Shown piece by piece: positions 9,962 through 20,171 of a DNA stretch of 64,000 nucleotides. Both the position numbers and the translations under genes were made by a program. Source of the DNA: Saprospiraceae bacterium (lineage in GTDB: Bacteria; Bacteroidota; Bacteroidia; Chitinophagales; Saprospiraceae); assembly GCA_016714785.1 (NCBI GenBank), contig JADKCC010000033.1, forward strand, positions 84,089 through 148,088, in the 5' to 3' direction. Each line of letters opens with the position of its first letter. Within the stretch, counting starts at the first letter, position 1. Below the pieces are notes generated by a model. It had not been told where the DNA came from. It searched no databases and worked only from the letters and a program-made list of their open reading frames with translations.

Positions 9962-12739
9962 ATGATGCGATCAAATGGGAGGTTTGTTTATGTTGTTTTA
10001 CTGCTATTGTACCATATTTATAGTAGTTCTCAACATATACCCGATCTCATAAATTATAGAGTTTCTGAATATAAAGGTCACAATCAAAATTGGTCGGTCT
10101 CGCAGTCTGCCGATCGGTGGATGTATTTTGGTAATACTGATGGTTTGCTCGCTTTCAATGGCAATCAATGGGCAAAATATGGTCTTGAAAACAATAAAAT
10201 TATCCGATCTGTCCATTGCCATCAAAATCGAATATACACTGGCGCTTATGGAGAGTTTGGCTATTGGATGCGCGATGATTGTGGGTCCCATGTTTACACA
10301 TCTTTAGTCCAACTAATTCCTAAAAATGCTATTGAAAATGAAGAAGTATGGCATATAGTATCAGATGGAACCGATATCTACTTCCAATCCTTTTCAATTT
10401 TGATGAAATACGATGGTACAAGTATTAAGAAAATAGAATTACCGGGAAGCATTATGTTCCTTAATATTGTAAATGGTAGAAAATTAATACAGTCCTTAGG
10501 CTTTGGTATTTATGAAATATCGGATGATAATTATATCAAAATTGAAGGCAGCGATTTTTTTGCTAACAAGACTGTTACTAATATCTTTCAATTGCCAGGT
10601 ATTGCTGGTGAACTTTTAGTCTCAACATCTACACATGGTATTTTTTTATTCAAAGATGGAAAAGTGAGGGTTTGGAGTCCTGCTTATCAAAATTACCTGG
10701 TAGAATCACAGGTAAATAAATGTTTTTTGACCAAAGATAATTTAGTTGTTATTGGTACCATCAGGGATGGACTATTGATATTTAACATTGATGGTTATAT
10801 CAGTTACCATATAAAAACTGCTAATGGTTTACAGAATAATACCGTTCTATCATTGGCACAAGATGCTGATGGACATCTTTGGGCGGGATTGGACAAAGGT
10901 ATTTCTCATATCAAAATGAACGAAAATATCTATTACTATAAAGATCAATCTGGTAAACTTGGTACCGTCTATTGCATGCTAAAGGATGATGGTTATTTTT
11001 ATATAGGCACCAATCAAGGTTTATATTATTACAAAAAAGATGAAAATGTAGAGAAACCTGAATTGGGTGAGTTTCGTTTAGTCAAAGGTACTCAGGGACA
11101 AGTATGGGAGTTAAAAAAAGTTAACGGTCTTATACTATGTGGACATAATGATGGAACATTTGTGATTGACAGATCTAAGGCTTCTAAAATTTCTGATGTC
11201 ACTGGCGGATGGTATCTGCAAAATATTAGTAATATTAATGATTGGTTGATCCAAGGCACATACACAGGATTAATTATGTTTAAAATGGTCGGTGGTACTT
11301 GGATCTTTAGCCACAGACTATTTGGGTATAATGAGCCCGTAAAGAAGATAATTCAGAAGTCTGCTTATCAATTTTGGGCAACAGGACCGAATCATGGTCT
11401 TACACTTTTGACAATGGATTCTTCTTTTAACAAGATAATAGATTTCAAAAAAATAGATAGTAACAAAGGGCTGATCCATTATCAAAATCTAGATATCAAC
11501 ATGTTTGATAACAAGTTGGTTTTATTTGATGGAATCAAGCATTTTTATTATGATGATAATAGTAATCAATTCGCCTTATTCTCTGAATTCAATGATGGCA
11601 ATACTGATTATTTGGTAAGGAATATCATGCACAGTTGTTGGGCGAAAGTCTATAAAGACAGTATTTTGATTTTCAGAAACGGACAAAAGATGAATTTTAA
11701 TGTCTCTACCAATAAAGATTATCATAGCCTTACACAATTAGATGGTGAGACCATTGGAATATGTTTGAATGAAGGTTACGCTGTAGTTCATTTAGATCAA
11801 AAATTGTCAAGCAAAACGTTTAATCAAACCATCAAAATTCACACTATTGAATTTAATCAAAGAAAAATGTGCTTGCCAATAACCAATAATATTACAGAAA
11901 TAGAATACAAGGATAATGATTTTAAAATATTCTTTTACGATACAGAGTATTTACAAGATAAAAAATACTGGTACAGGTTGCTTCCTTATGAAAGTGAATG
12001 GAAAGCAGTAAACCGTACTGATTATATTGCTTTTAGAAATCTTCTTCCTGGCAATTACACTTTCGAATTAAAGAGTCAAGATCAAGTATCAAAGCTAGAA
12101 TTGAACATACTTCCGCCATGGTATAAAAGCAAACTTGCTTATTTCATATACCTTCTGATTGGATTATTGATGGTATGGTACACCAATAGATATTTTGAAG
12201 ATCAAATCCAACAACGAACACAAAAATTAAATGATGAAAATGAAAGGCTATTACGTGAGCAACAAATCGCATTGGAAAATGATAGGCTTTTGCAGGATAA
12301 TTTATTGAAAAGCAAGGAATTGGCCAACTCTACAATGCACCTTATACAAAAAAACGAACTTCTTCAGGAAATTAAAGAAGAATTAATTCAAATTAGGAAA
12401 TCGGGAGATCAGATATTGACTACCAAAGATTTTCAGATTATGATGAAGCAGATTAATGATAATCTAACAGTACAAGAAGACAAGAAACTTTTTAATGAGA
12501 GTTTTGAAGATGTACATGAAACTTTTTTGAAACAACTTAAGAATGATTTCCATGATTTATCAAGTGATGATTTAAAATTGGCCGCTTACCTAAAAATGGA
12601 TTTGTCTTCAAAAGAAATTGCACCATTGTTCAATATATCAATGAGAGGTATGGAGAATAAAAGATATAGATTGCGTAAAAAAATGGGCCTTGCCAATGAT
12701 GTCAATTTGACAGATTACTTCAAAAACTATTTGGGTTGA
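9962..12739 (+). CDS. Membrane sensor-regulator: propeller, Y_Y_Y, TM, coiled coil, HTH
   Basis: A 925-aa one-component regulator. After a signal/anchor segment come repeated two-component-regulator propeller blades (for example LAQDADGHLWAGLDKGISH near residue 300) and then a Y_Y_Y domain (YWYRLLPYESEWKAV near 670, ending LPGNYTFELK). A single transmembrane helix at about 723-740 follows, then a long charged coiled coil (about 745-810) and a C-terminal LuxR-like helix-turn-helix with LSSKEIAPLFNIS. There is no histidine kinase domain, unlike classical hybrid two-component PUL regulators. The family usually sits beside SusC/SusD loci and senses a periplasmic oligosaccharide. Here it directly precedes the glucan-type locus on the same strand, so it is the likely activator. 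Confidence 0.85.
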   Translation: MMRSNGRFVYVVLLLLYHIYSSSQHIPDLINYRVSEYKGHNQNWSVSQSADRWMYFGNTDGLLAFNGNQWAKYGLENNKIIRSVHCHQNRIYTGAYGEFGYWMRDDCGSHVYTSLVQLIPKNAIENEEVWHIVSDGTDIYFQSFSILMKYDGTSIKKIELPGSIMFLNIVNGRKLIQSLGFGIYEISDDNYIKIEGSDFFANKTVTNIFQLPGIAGELLVSTSTHGIFLFKDGKVRVWSPAYQNYLVESQVNKCFLTKDNLVVIGTIRDGLLIFNIDGYISYHIKTANGLQNNTVLSLAQDADGHLWAGLDKGISHIKMNENIYYYKDQSGKLGTVYCMLKDDGYFYIGTNQGLYYYKKDENVEKPELGEFRLVKGTQGQVWELKKVNGLILCGHNDGTFVIDRSKASKISDVTGGWYLQNISNINDWLIQGTYTGLIMFKMVGGTWIFSHRLFGYNEPVKKIIQKSAYQFWATGPNHGLTLLTMDSSFNKIIDFKKIDSNKGLIHYQNLDINMFDNKLVLFDGIKHFYYDDNSNQFALFSEFNDGNTDYLVRNIMHSCWAKVYKDSILIFRNGQKMNFNVSTNKDYHSLTQLDGETIGICLNEGYAVVHLDQKLSSKTFNQTIKIHTIEFNQRKMCLPITNNITEIEYKDNDFKIFFYDTEYLQDKKYWYRLLPYESEWKAVNRTDYIAFRNLLPGNYTFELKSQDQVSKLELNILPPWYKSKLAYFIYLLIGLLMVWYTNRYFEDQIQQRTQKLNDENERLLREQQIALENDRLLQDNLLKSKELANSTMHLIQKNELLQEIKEELIQIRKSGDQILTTKDFQIMMKQINDNLTVQEDKKLFNESFEDVHETFLKQLKNDFHDLSSDDLKLAAYLKMDLSSKEIAPLFNISMRGMENKRYRLRKKMGLANDVNLTDYFKNYLG

Positions 12740-12853
12740 GTTATTACTTGTTATTTTTAACTTTGTAACCCAAGCTAATATAATTATAGGATTTTATAAA
12801 CTATAATTTAAAATAAAATGCTGTTGGCGTAGTTGTGGCGTAGTGCTTTTTTA

Positions 12854-12883
12854 TTGTTTTATGTTAATAATTTACTAATATTG
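12854..12883 (+). promoter_or_regulatory. Putative promoter of the PUL
   Basis: TTG at 12854-12856, a 19-base spacer, and TAATATTG at 12876-12883 (seven of eight to TAnnTTTG). It precedes the six-repeat T9SS gene by about 133 bases, leaving a long AT-rich leader. No operator motif for the regulator could be identified by eye. Confidence 0.4.
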
Positions 12884-13016
12884 CACTATCATTAAGCCAT
12901 TTAATAGAATTTTACATTATCCATTTGTAATTAGTGAGATCAATGTTTTTTCAATTCATTATGGATTAATGGTTATTATGTGTTTTTTTTATTTAATTAA
13001 CCAAAATTTCCTTAAA

Positions 13017-16000
13017 ATGATGAAACATTTACTTATTTACATCTTGGTAGTGAGTAGTTGGTGTACTGTAGGTGCACAGACAATTTATGAAGACTTCGAA
13101 AATGGTGGCGCAAAAATCTCTTGGGCTACGTTCAATGGCTTGGTTTATGAAGGACCAATTGCCAATCCTAACAAGGACGCTGTGAATGGAAGCGATTTTG
13201 TTGGAAAATTTACAAATGATGGTATCTCTGACTTTTGTTTTGGTCTTGGCACTTTACCTGCACCAGCAGATCTTAGTACCAATAATTTGATGAAAATTAA
13301 GATTGGGGCACCTTTCGCACCAACGAAAGCTTTATTTAAATTTGAAGGAGGTGGTGCAGCAATTGAGCAATTTATTGATATCACTGAGGCTGAAAAGTGG
13401 GTTGAATATACTGTGGACTTTTCTAAAGCCGCTGGTACATCGCATACTAAGGTTTTATTAGCTTTCCATCCGTTTACCACACCTGTTTCAGGTACTTTTT
13501 ATTTTGACGATATTAGGGGTGTGGAAGCAAAAGACGTATTCGAAACTTTTGAGACAGGTAATGAGATGGGTTGGAATGCTTTAGATGGTACCCTTGAAGC
13601 ACCGATAGATAATCCCGCTCCAAATCGAGTAAACAGTACTGCAAAAGTAGGCAAATATACCAAATCAGGAGCACATGCCTACAGTTTATTATTAGCAGAA
13701 AGGGCCACTCCTTTTGATATGTCTGTTTTGAACCAATTTAAAATGCAAATCCACGCAAGTGCACCTACTCAAGTGCTTCTAAAATTGGAAGGTGATGGTC
13801 CTGCAGTTGAAAAAATTGCCAACATAGGTGTTGTCAACGCTTGGCAAGAATATACATTTGATTTTTCTGATGTAGCTGCTGCTAAACATCTTAGAAAAGC
13901 GATTTTGTTTTTTGATCCGGGTGTAGAGACGAGTGCAGATATTTATCATTTTGATAATTTTTATGCAGTATCTAAAGGTGAGTGCGCAGGTGCAACAGTG
14001 ATAGATGGTATGTTGGATGATTTCGAATGTAATAGGACCGCCACGTATGTAAATGGTTGGGACAGTTTAACAGTCATAGCTAATCCAGGCCCAGATGCGG
14101 TCAATGGTTCTACCAAAGTTGGAAAATTTGTCGATCAATTGAGTGAACCTTGGAATGGACTCTTATGGGAATATCAAAATCCAGTAAATCTAGAAACTAA
14201 AAATCAATTTAGTATTAAAATCTGGTCTGCAAAAGCAACTAGAGTTTTGGCAAAGTTGGAAGGAGGGGCGTCTAATCCAAGAGAAGAATGGATTGATATT
14301 ACTGAAACCAATAAATGGGTGCAATACACTGTCGACTTTAGCTCACAAGCTTTGGCAAGTCATAAAAAAATGATTTTGTTCTTTAACGCGGGAAATGATC
14401 CAGAAGTAGGAGATGTTTATTTTGTAGATGATATATCTTGGGGAGAAAAAACAGTCGCGGACATTGAAAATTTTGAAAATGGTGCAGTACTTCCTTGGGA
14501 GCCATTAGATCAACAGGAATTAATTCACGGCAAGTTTGCAGTAATTGACAATCCTGATGCAACAGGTGTGAATGCTTCTTCCAAAGTGGGTAAATATACC
14601 AAAGGTGTTTCGGCCTTCTCCACTTTGGCGGCTGTAGCTCCAGGTTTGATAGATATCTCTTCCAAGCCACAGTTCAATTTAGATGTATGGGCACCAGCAG
14701 GAAGCAAATCTGTTATCATGCAGCTTGAAAGTGCAACTTCAGGTAATAAAGAAGTCACTAGAGAGTTGAAAACTCCCGGAGCATGGGAAACAGTGTCATT
14801 CGATTTTACCAATTTCCAGAATATCACAGATTGGGCTTCTTTGAAATTGATATTTAATCCAACCGTGGCAGAAGAAGGAGCGATGTTCTTCTTTGATAAT
14901 CTGCGTCAGGGAGTTGCCACTGTAGATCCATGTGAAGGTACTGTAGCAATCAATAACATAATAGATGATTTCGAATGTCAGCGTAACCGTGAGTATGGAG
15001 CAGGTGCAGAACTAATATCAGCTGTTAATAATCCTAAACTTACCGCTGCTAATAGTTCCGTTAAAGTAGGATTATACAAAGATCAACCTGGCCAACCGTG
15101 GTCTGCTTTATGTGCAAATTTCCCTGATGGAATTGATTTGAGTGTATTCAACCAGTTGGAATTGCAAGTGTTATCTACTGCAGTTGTACCTGTACTTTTA
15201 AAATTAGAAGGCGGTAGTAGCCCGGCAAAAGAGCTTCCGACAGAAATTAAGACAGCCAATGATTGGTATAATATGTCTGCAGATTTTTCTTCTGAGGCAG
15301 GAAAGGATCACAAAAGGGTTTGTTTCTTTTTTAATGCTGGAGTTGAAACTACTACTGTAGATGATTACTATATTGATAATATCAAATTATCACATGCACC
15401 TTACAATGGATGTATTATGAATTTTGACGATGCCGCATTCACTTCTTTGTCATGGAGGTATTTTCCAAATGATAATGCAGGTGGATTCGAAATGGTAGAT
15501 AATCCGCTTAAAGGTGGCATCAATACATCTAATAAAGTAGGTAAAGCCATTGAAAAAGCATCAGGTGAGCAACCTTGGCAAGGTATGTTTACAGATTTGG
15601 ACTCTTACTTGACTTTCGATAAGAATCTTCAACTCAAGATGAAAGTCTTAAGTCCACAAGTAGGAGCGGTTACCTTAAAAGTGGAAAGACCTTTGGAAGC
15701 TGGTTTCCCGGGAGGATCAGGAGATAATACAGTGACTAATACTAAAGCTGGTGAATGGGAAGAGTTGACTTTCGATTTTGCTGCTTCACCTACACCAATC
15801 GATCCTGCTGGAAAATATGCCAGAATTACATTGATTTGGGATATTGTTAATTTGCCAACAGAAGATGTAGTATATTATTTCGACGATATCAGATTGGATG
15901 GCGGTGACTGTGGTCAGGAGTCAAGTGTATTTGATCCATTGAAATTGGAAAAACTTTATGTATCTCCAAATCCAGTAACAGATGTATTGCGTATTGACAA

Positions 16001-16184
16001 TGCAGAGTCCTTACTATCAACAGACATCATCAATGTGTATGGTCAGCGTATTGCTAAAGTTTATAATAATCGCAATAATCAACAATTTTTGGATGTATCC
16101 AGCTTACCAGCAGGTACTTATATCATCCTTGGTTATAATGACAAACAACAAGCTGTAGCGCAAAGCAGATTTATTAAAATGTAA
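13017..16184 (+). CDS. Six-repeat carbohydrate-binding-like T9SS type A protein
   Basis: About 1055 aa starting from the ATG pair at 13017/13020, which gives a standard signal peptide (MMKHLLIYILVVSSW... ending VGAQ). An earlier ATG at 12969 would add 16 unlikely residues. The body is six similar modules of about 150-165 residues, starting near residues 25, 175, 333, 483, 649 and 802. Each opens with a D-F-E/ETFE-type motif and a conserved VNGS-KVGK-like motif, and most of them end with a strand reading YYFDDI/YYIDNI. These are typical of jelly-roll carbohydrate-binding modules. Modules 1, 2 and 4 look alike, as do 3 and 5 (both DDFEC), suggesting stepwise duplication. A T9SS sorting domain (VSPNPVTDVLRI) ends the protein. 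Probably a surface glycan-binding protein of the PUL; no catalytic signature is visible. Confidence 0.82.
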   Translation: MMKHLLIYILVVSSWCTVGAQTIYEDFENGGAKISWATFNGLVYEGPIANPNKDAVNGSDFVGKFTNDGISDFCFGLGTLPAPADLSTNNLMKIKIGAPFAPTKALFKFEGGGAAIEQFIDITEAEKWVEYTVDFSKAAGTSHTKVLLAFHPFTTPVSGTFYFDDIRGVEAKDVFETFETGNEMGWNALDGTLEAPIDNPAPNRVNSTAKVGKYTKSGAHAYSLLLAERATPFDMSVLNQFKMQIHASAPTQVLLKLEGDGPAVEKIANIGVVNAWQEYTFDFSDVAAAKHLRKAILFFDPGVETSADIYHFDNFYAVSKGECAGATVIDGMLDDFECNRTATYVNGWDSLTVIANPGPDAVNGSTKVGKFVDQLSEPWNGLLWEYQNPVNLETKNQFSIKIWSAKATRVLAKLEGGASNPREEWIDITETNKWVQYTVDFSSQALASHKKMILFFNAGNDPEVGDVYFVDDISWGEKTVADIENFENGAVLPWEPLDQQELIHGKFAVIDNPDATGVNASSKVGKYTKGVSAFSTLAAVAPGLIDISSKPQFNLDVWAPAGSKSVIMQLESATSGNKEVTRELKTPGAWETVSFDFTNFQNITDWASLKLIFNPTVAEEGAMFFFDNLRQGVATVDPCEGTVAINNIIDDFECQRNREYGAGAELISAVNNPKLTAANSSVKVGLYKDQPGQPWSALCANFPDGIDLSVFNQLELQVLSTAVVPVLLKLEGGSSPAKELPTEIKTANDWYNMSADFSSEAGKDHKRVCFFFNAGVETTTVDDYYIDNIKLSHAPYNGCIMNFDDAAFTSLSWRYFPNDNAGGFEMVDNPLKGGINTSNKVGKAIEKASGEQPWQGMFTDLDSYLTFDKNLQLKMKVLSPQVGAVTLKVERPLEAGFPGGSGDNTVTNTKAGEWEELTFDFAASPTPIDPAGKYARITLIWDIVNLPTEDVVYYFDDIRLDGGDCGQESSVFDPLKLEKLYVSPNPVTDVLRIDNAESLLSTDIINVYGQRIAKVYNNRNNQQFLDVSSLPAGTYIILGYNDKQQAVAQSRFIKM

Positions 16185-16198
16185 ATTTAATTCGCATC

Positions 16199-16232
16199 AA
16201 ACAGGGGACAATGTCAAAGTTGTCCCCTGTTT
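16199..16232 (+). terminator. Intrinsic terminator or attenuating hairpin
   Basis: Perfect 13-bp stem: AAACAGGGGACAA at 16199-16211 and TTGTCCCCTGTTT at 16220-16232 around an 8-base loop. It lies 15 bases after the stop of the six-repeat gene and 65 bases before the next PUL gene. It may separate transcription of the binding protein from the hydrolase/SusCD genes or give differential expression. Confidence 0.85.
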
Positions 16233-16296
16233 ATACTATCTGATTGACAGTTAGTTCTGTTTGTATTTCATTATCATATTTATAATTATTTTCTTC

Positions 16297-17658
16297 ATGC
16301 GAAATTGGATCGTATTGTTGTGTCTGTTTTTTATGGCATGCGGTAGTAAAGTAGCATTGCCAATAGTTAAGTACTCAAATGAAGAACTAAAAAAGCGAAC
16401 ATTTGAATATTTTTGGCAGACAACCGATAAACAAAATTTTCAAGTGCCTGATCGGTATCCAACACTTACTTTCTCAAGTATAGCAGCTACAGGATTTGGT
16501 CTGAGTTCCTATTTAGTAGGTATTGAAAATAAATTTATTACTCGGTCACAAGGTGCAGAACGCGTTTTAAGCACATTAAAATTTTTATCAAATTTACCAC
16601 AAGGTCCAGCAATGTCTGGTGTAGGTGGCCATAAAGGATTTTTTTACCATTTTTTGACCTTGGACAAAGGGGAAAGATTTAAACAAGTGGAATTATCGTC
16701 CATAGATACTGGGTTACTCATGGCAGGTGTCCTCAGCTGTATGTCTTATTTTGATGCGGAAAACAATCCCATTGAAAAAGAAATAAGACAAGTAGCCGAT
16801 GCACTTTATCGTAGGGTTGACTGGCAGTGGATGATGAAGTCCAACGGAGTAATGAGTATGGGATGGCATCCTGAAAAAGGATTTATCCAAAGCGAATGGG
16901 CAGGATACAATGAAGCCATGGTTTTAATCATCATGGCGATGGGTTCACCTTCATTTCCAATACATGACAACGCTTGGAGCAAATGGTGCGCCACTTATCC
17001 TGTTGATACTTTTTATAGCTATAAAAATGTACAGTTTGATCCATTGTTTGGGCATCAATATAGTCATATTTGGATAGATTTTAGAGGCATTCAAGATAGT
17101 TTTATGAGAGTGCATAATGATGATTATTTTAAAAATTCGCACAATGCAACTCTTTCAAATCGAGCTTATTGTGTAGCCAACCCAATGAAATGGCAAGGCT
17201 ATCATGAAAACCAATGGGGACTCACAGCTTGCGATGGCCCAATAAATAGAAAAATAAATATAGATGGCAAAGAGAGGCAATTTTATGACTATCGAGCAAG
17301 AGGCGCAGCCAGCATTCAGATTGTGGATGACGGTACAATTGCTCCTACTGCGGCAGGTGGATCATTCCCTTTTACACCCAAGGAGTCTGAAGCTTGTTTG
17401 AAATATATGTGGGAAACACATTATCAAAGTCTTGTAGGCGAATATGGCTTCAAGGATGCCTTCAACCTTACTTTCAAAAATGAAAAGCACCCTGACGGTT
17501 GGTTTGATATAGATTATCTTGGTATAGATCAAGGTCCCATTTTGTTGATGTTGCAAAATCATGAAACAGAATTGATTTGGAATGTAATGAAGAAGAATCC
17601 ATATATCATAGCTGGCTTAAGAAGAGCTGGCTTTAAAGGTGGATGGCTAAAAGAATAA
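16297..17658 (+). CDS. PF10091/GH144-like glucanase, lipoprotein
   Basis: A 453-aa protein of the 'glucoamylase family' (PF10091), which contains the endo-beta-1,2-glucanases of GH144. The ATG at 16297 gives a lipoprotein signal with lipobox FFMA-C15; the TTG at 16261 is rejected. The residues after Cys are Gly-Ser-Lys, without the acidic pair usual for surface export, so it may face the periplasm. Family landmarks are present: FEYFWQTTD, WAGYNEAM, HIWIDFRGIQD, WGLTACDGP, and GTIAPTAAGGS. The acidic segment reads SSIDTGLL (Asp137) instead of the DNGGDLVE of the second paralog at 24665, so specificity or mode (exo versus endo) probably differs. First enzyme of the hydrolase/SusCD run. Confidence 0.85.
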   Translation: MRNWIVLLCLFFMACGSKVALPIVKYSNEELKKRTFEYFWQTTDKQNFQVPDRYPTLTFSSIAATGFGLSSYLVGIENKFITRSQGAERVLSTLKFLSNLPQGPAMSGVGGHKGFFYHFLTLDKGERFKQVELSSIDTGLLMAGVLSCMSYFDAENNPIEKEIRQVADALYRRVDWQWMMKSNGVMSMGWHPEKGFIQSEWAGYNEAMVLIIMAMGSPSFPIHDNAWSKWCATYPVDTFYSYKNVQFDPLFGHQYSHIWIDFRGIQDSFMRVHNDDYFKNSHNATLSNRAYCVANPMKWQGYHENQWGLTACDGPINRKINIDGKERQFYDYRARGAASIQIVDDGTIAPTAAGGSFPFTPKESEACLKYMWETHYQSLVGEYGFKDAFNLTFKNEKHPDGWFDIDYLGIDQGPILLMLQNHETELIWNVMKKNPYIIAGLRRAGFKGGWLKE

Positions 17659-17748
17659 ACCGAATGATCCGAACAATGAATAATTTGACCAACCCTAACG
17701 ACGAGTAAACCGAACAATAGAAGTTTAAATATTGACAAAAATAATCTT

Positions 17749-20064
17749 ATGCAAAACAAAGCCTTTTTAATACTATCATTTATTTTTATAGTTTCATTTT
17801 CAGGTTGGTCTCAAAAGACAAAAACATCTATTCAGCCTAATGTAAAATATTATCAATCCTTAGGTGCTTCACCCAAAGTTGCTTCATTAATGAACAAAAT
17901 GACCATTGATGAAAAAATAGGTCAGCTCAACCTAATTACTCCAGGTGGAACGGTTACAGGAGAGGTAGTCAGTAAGGACGTGGAGTCAAAAATGAAAAGT
18001 GGTCAAGTTGGTGGTATTTTTGGTATTAGGGGAGCAAATAAAGTCAGACAAGCGCAAGAACTTGCAGTTAAAAATAGTCGTTTGGGTATTCCACTTATTG
18101 TAGGCATGGATGTCATACACGGTCACCAAACAGTTTTTCCTATACCATTAGGACTATCATGTACTTGGGATATGAAATTGATAGAACAATCAGCTCATAT
18201 TGCTGCTAGAGAAGCTACCGCTGATGGTATCATGTGGACTTTCAGTCCGATGGTGGATATCGCACGAGACCCAAGATGGGGTAGGATATCCGAAGGTAGT
18301 GGAGAAGACCCTTTTCTTGGGTCAAAAATTGCCCAAGCCATGATAAGAGGATATCAAGGCAGTGATTTAAAAGATCCAACAACCATGCTGGCTTGTGTGA
18401 AGCATTTTGCTTTGTATGGAGCTCCAGAGGGTGGTCGAGACTATGGTACAGTGGATATGAGTAAAGTTAGAATGTACAATGAGTATTTGCCGCCTTATAG
18501 AGCAGCAGTAGAAGCAGGTGTAGGATCTGTGATGACTTCCTTCAATGTCATAGATTACGTACCAGCTTCAGGTAGCAAATTTATATTTAAAGATGTACTG
18601 CGTAAGCAGTGGAAATTTAATGATTTGGTAGTCACGGATTATACATCCATTATGGAGATGATGGAACATAGTACTGGCGAGAATATGCAAGAAGTAGCCC
18701 GACAATCTCTCAAAGCAACGATTGATATGGATATGGTCAGTGAAGGATTCCTAAACACCTTGAAAAAGTCATTGAACGAAGGCAAAGTCACACAAAAAGA
18801 CATCGATCAAGCTTGCATCCGTATTTTAATGGCCAAAGAAAGATTAGGACTTTTGGATGATCCATACAAGTATTTTGACGAAAAAAGAGCAGAGCTTGAA
18901 ATCATGTCAACTGATCATAGAGCCTTTGCTAGAAAGGCGGCAGCAGCTTCATTCGTTTTGCTAAAAAATGAAAATAACGTGCTTCCATTAAAGAAGGACG
19001 CCAAAATAGCTTTGGTCGGTCCATTGGCAGATAGTCGTAGGAACATGTTAGGGACATGGAGTGTTTCTGGAGATTTCGAAAAAGCAGTGACTGTGATTGA
19101 AGGCATTAAGAATCTTTCAGCAAATCCTGAAAATATTTTGTATGCTAAAGGTGCTAATATCTCTGATGATAAAGATTTCGCAAAGCGAGTGAATGCATTT
19201 GGTGAAGAATTAGTTATAGATGCTAGATCTGCTGATGAAATGATTAAACAAGCACTCGATGTGGCTCTAAAGTCTGACATAATCGTAGCAGTGATGGGTG
19301 AGACGGCAAACATGTCTGGTGAAGCTTCCAGTATGACGGATATCAGTTTGCAACCTGCACAAAAGAAATTGTTGGCAGCCCTGAAAGCTTCTGGCAAGCC
19401 TGTTGTTATGGTCTTATACAATGGTCGTCCTATGGTGATTACTGAGGAGATGCGAGATATGAATGCCATATTGGATGTTTGGTTTGGTGGTACTGAAGGT
19501 GGGAATGCAGTGGCTGATGTATTATTTGGAGATGTCAATCCTTCAGGAAAATTGACCACATCATTTCCAGTAAATATGGGGCAAATACCTGTGTATCACA
19601 GTATGCTCAATACAGGAAGACCCAATTTGCCTAATTATCCCAAATTCAGAACCAATTATCTGGATGCGCCGAATGAACCACTTTTACCTTTTGGTTTTGG
19701 ATTGTCATACACATCGTTTGAATACGCAACTCCAATATTAAGCGCTACAAAGCTTTCAAAAGGCAAAAAAATAACGCTTTCTGTAAAAGTCAAAAATACT
19801 GGAAAAGTTGCAGGTCATGAAGTGGTACAATTATACATTAGAGATATAGTAGGAAGCATCGCTCGACCTGTGAAGGAATTGAAAGGTTTTGAGAAAATAT
19901 ATTTAATGCCAGGTGAAAGTAAAGATGTTGTTTTTACCATCGATGAAGATCTTCTGAAGTTTTATAATGAAGCATTAGAATATAAAGCTGAAAAAGGGGA
20001 CTTTAAGGCTATGGTAGGCACTAATTCTGTAGATGTTCAGGCTTTAAGCTTTTATTTAGAATGA
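17749..20064 (+). CDS. bglX: GH3 beta-glucosidase (BglX-like)
   Basis: A 771-aa glycoside hydrolase family 3 enzyme with signal peptide (MQNKAFLILSFIF... ending GWSQ) and no sorting domain, hence probably periplasmic. Domain order is GH3 N-terminal barrel, GH3 C-terminal domain and fibronectin type III-like tail, the same as E. coli BglX in order and length. Catalytic Asp297 lies in LVVTDYTS, and the candidate acid/base Glu525 is in SGEASS. Substrate-binding motifs GSGEDPFLG and KHFALYG are intact. It removes terminal glucose from beta-linked oligosaccharides. In beta-1,2-glucan loci the GH3 partner degrades sophoro-oligosaccharides, and that is the inferred role here from its neighbours. Confidence 0.92.
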   Translation: MQNKAFLILSFIFIVSFSGWSQKTKTSIQPNVKYYQSLGASPKVASLMNKMTIDEKIGQLNLITPGGTVTGEVVSKDVESKMKSGQVGGIFGIRGANKVRQAQELAVKNSRLGIPLIVGMDVIHGHQTVFPIPLGLSCTWDMKLIEQSAHIAAREATADGIMWTFSPMVDIARDPRWGRISEGSGEDPFLGSKIAQAMIRGYQGSDLKDPTTMLACVKHFALYGAPEGGRDYGTVDMSKVRMYNEYLPPYRAAVEAGVGSVMTSFNVIDYVPASGSKFIFKDVLRKQWKFNDLVVTDYTSIMEMMEHSTGENMQEVARQSLKATIDMDMVSEGFLNTLKKSLNEGKVTQKDIDQACIRILMAKERLGLLDDPYKYFDEKRAELEIMSTDHRAFARKAAAASFVLLKNENNVLPLKKDAKIALVGPLADSRRNMLGTWSVSGDFEKAVTVIEGIKNLSANPENILYAKGANISDDKDFAKRVNAFGEELVIDARSADEMIKQALDVALKSDIIVAVMGETANMSGEASSMTDISLQPAQKKLLAALKASGKPVVMVLYNGRPMVITEEMRDMNAILDVWFGGTEGGNAVADVLFGDVNPSGKLTTSFPVNMGQIPVYHSMLNTGRPNLPNYPKFRTNYLDAPNEPLLPFGFGLSYTSFEYATPILSATKLSKGKKITLSVKVKNTGKVAGHEVVQLYIRDIVGSIARPVKELKGFEKIYLMPGESKDVVFTIDEDLLKFYNEALEYKAEKGDFKAMVGTNSVDVQALSFYLE

Positions 20065-20171
20065 ATAGGATCCCAAAATAAATCCATTACATAGGCTTCC
20101 TTCTATATGGAAGGATTTAGGATGGGAAAATGTAAAATTATATATTATTAATAAACATAAAAAATAATCAA

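Noticed and set aside
18915..19559. 214-aa antisense frame inside the GH3 gene
   Set aside because: It runs fully antisense to a well-supported GH3 coding sequence, and no motif supports it.
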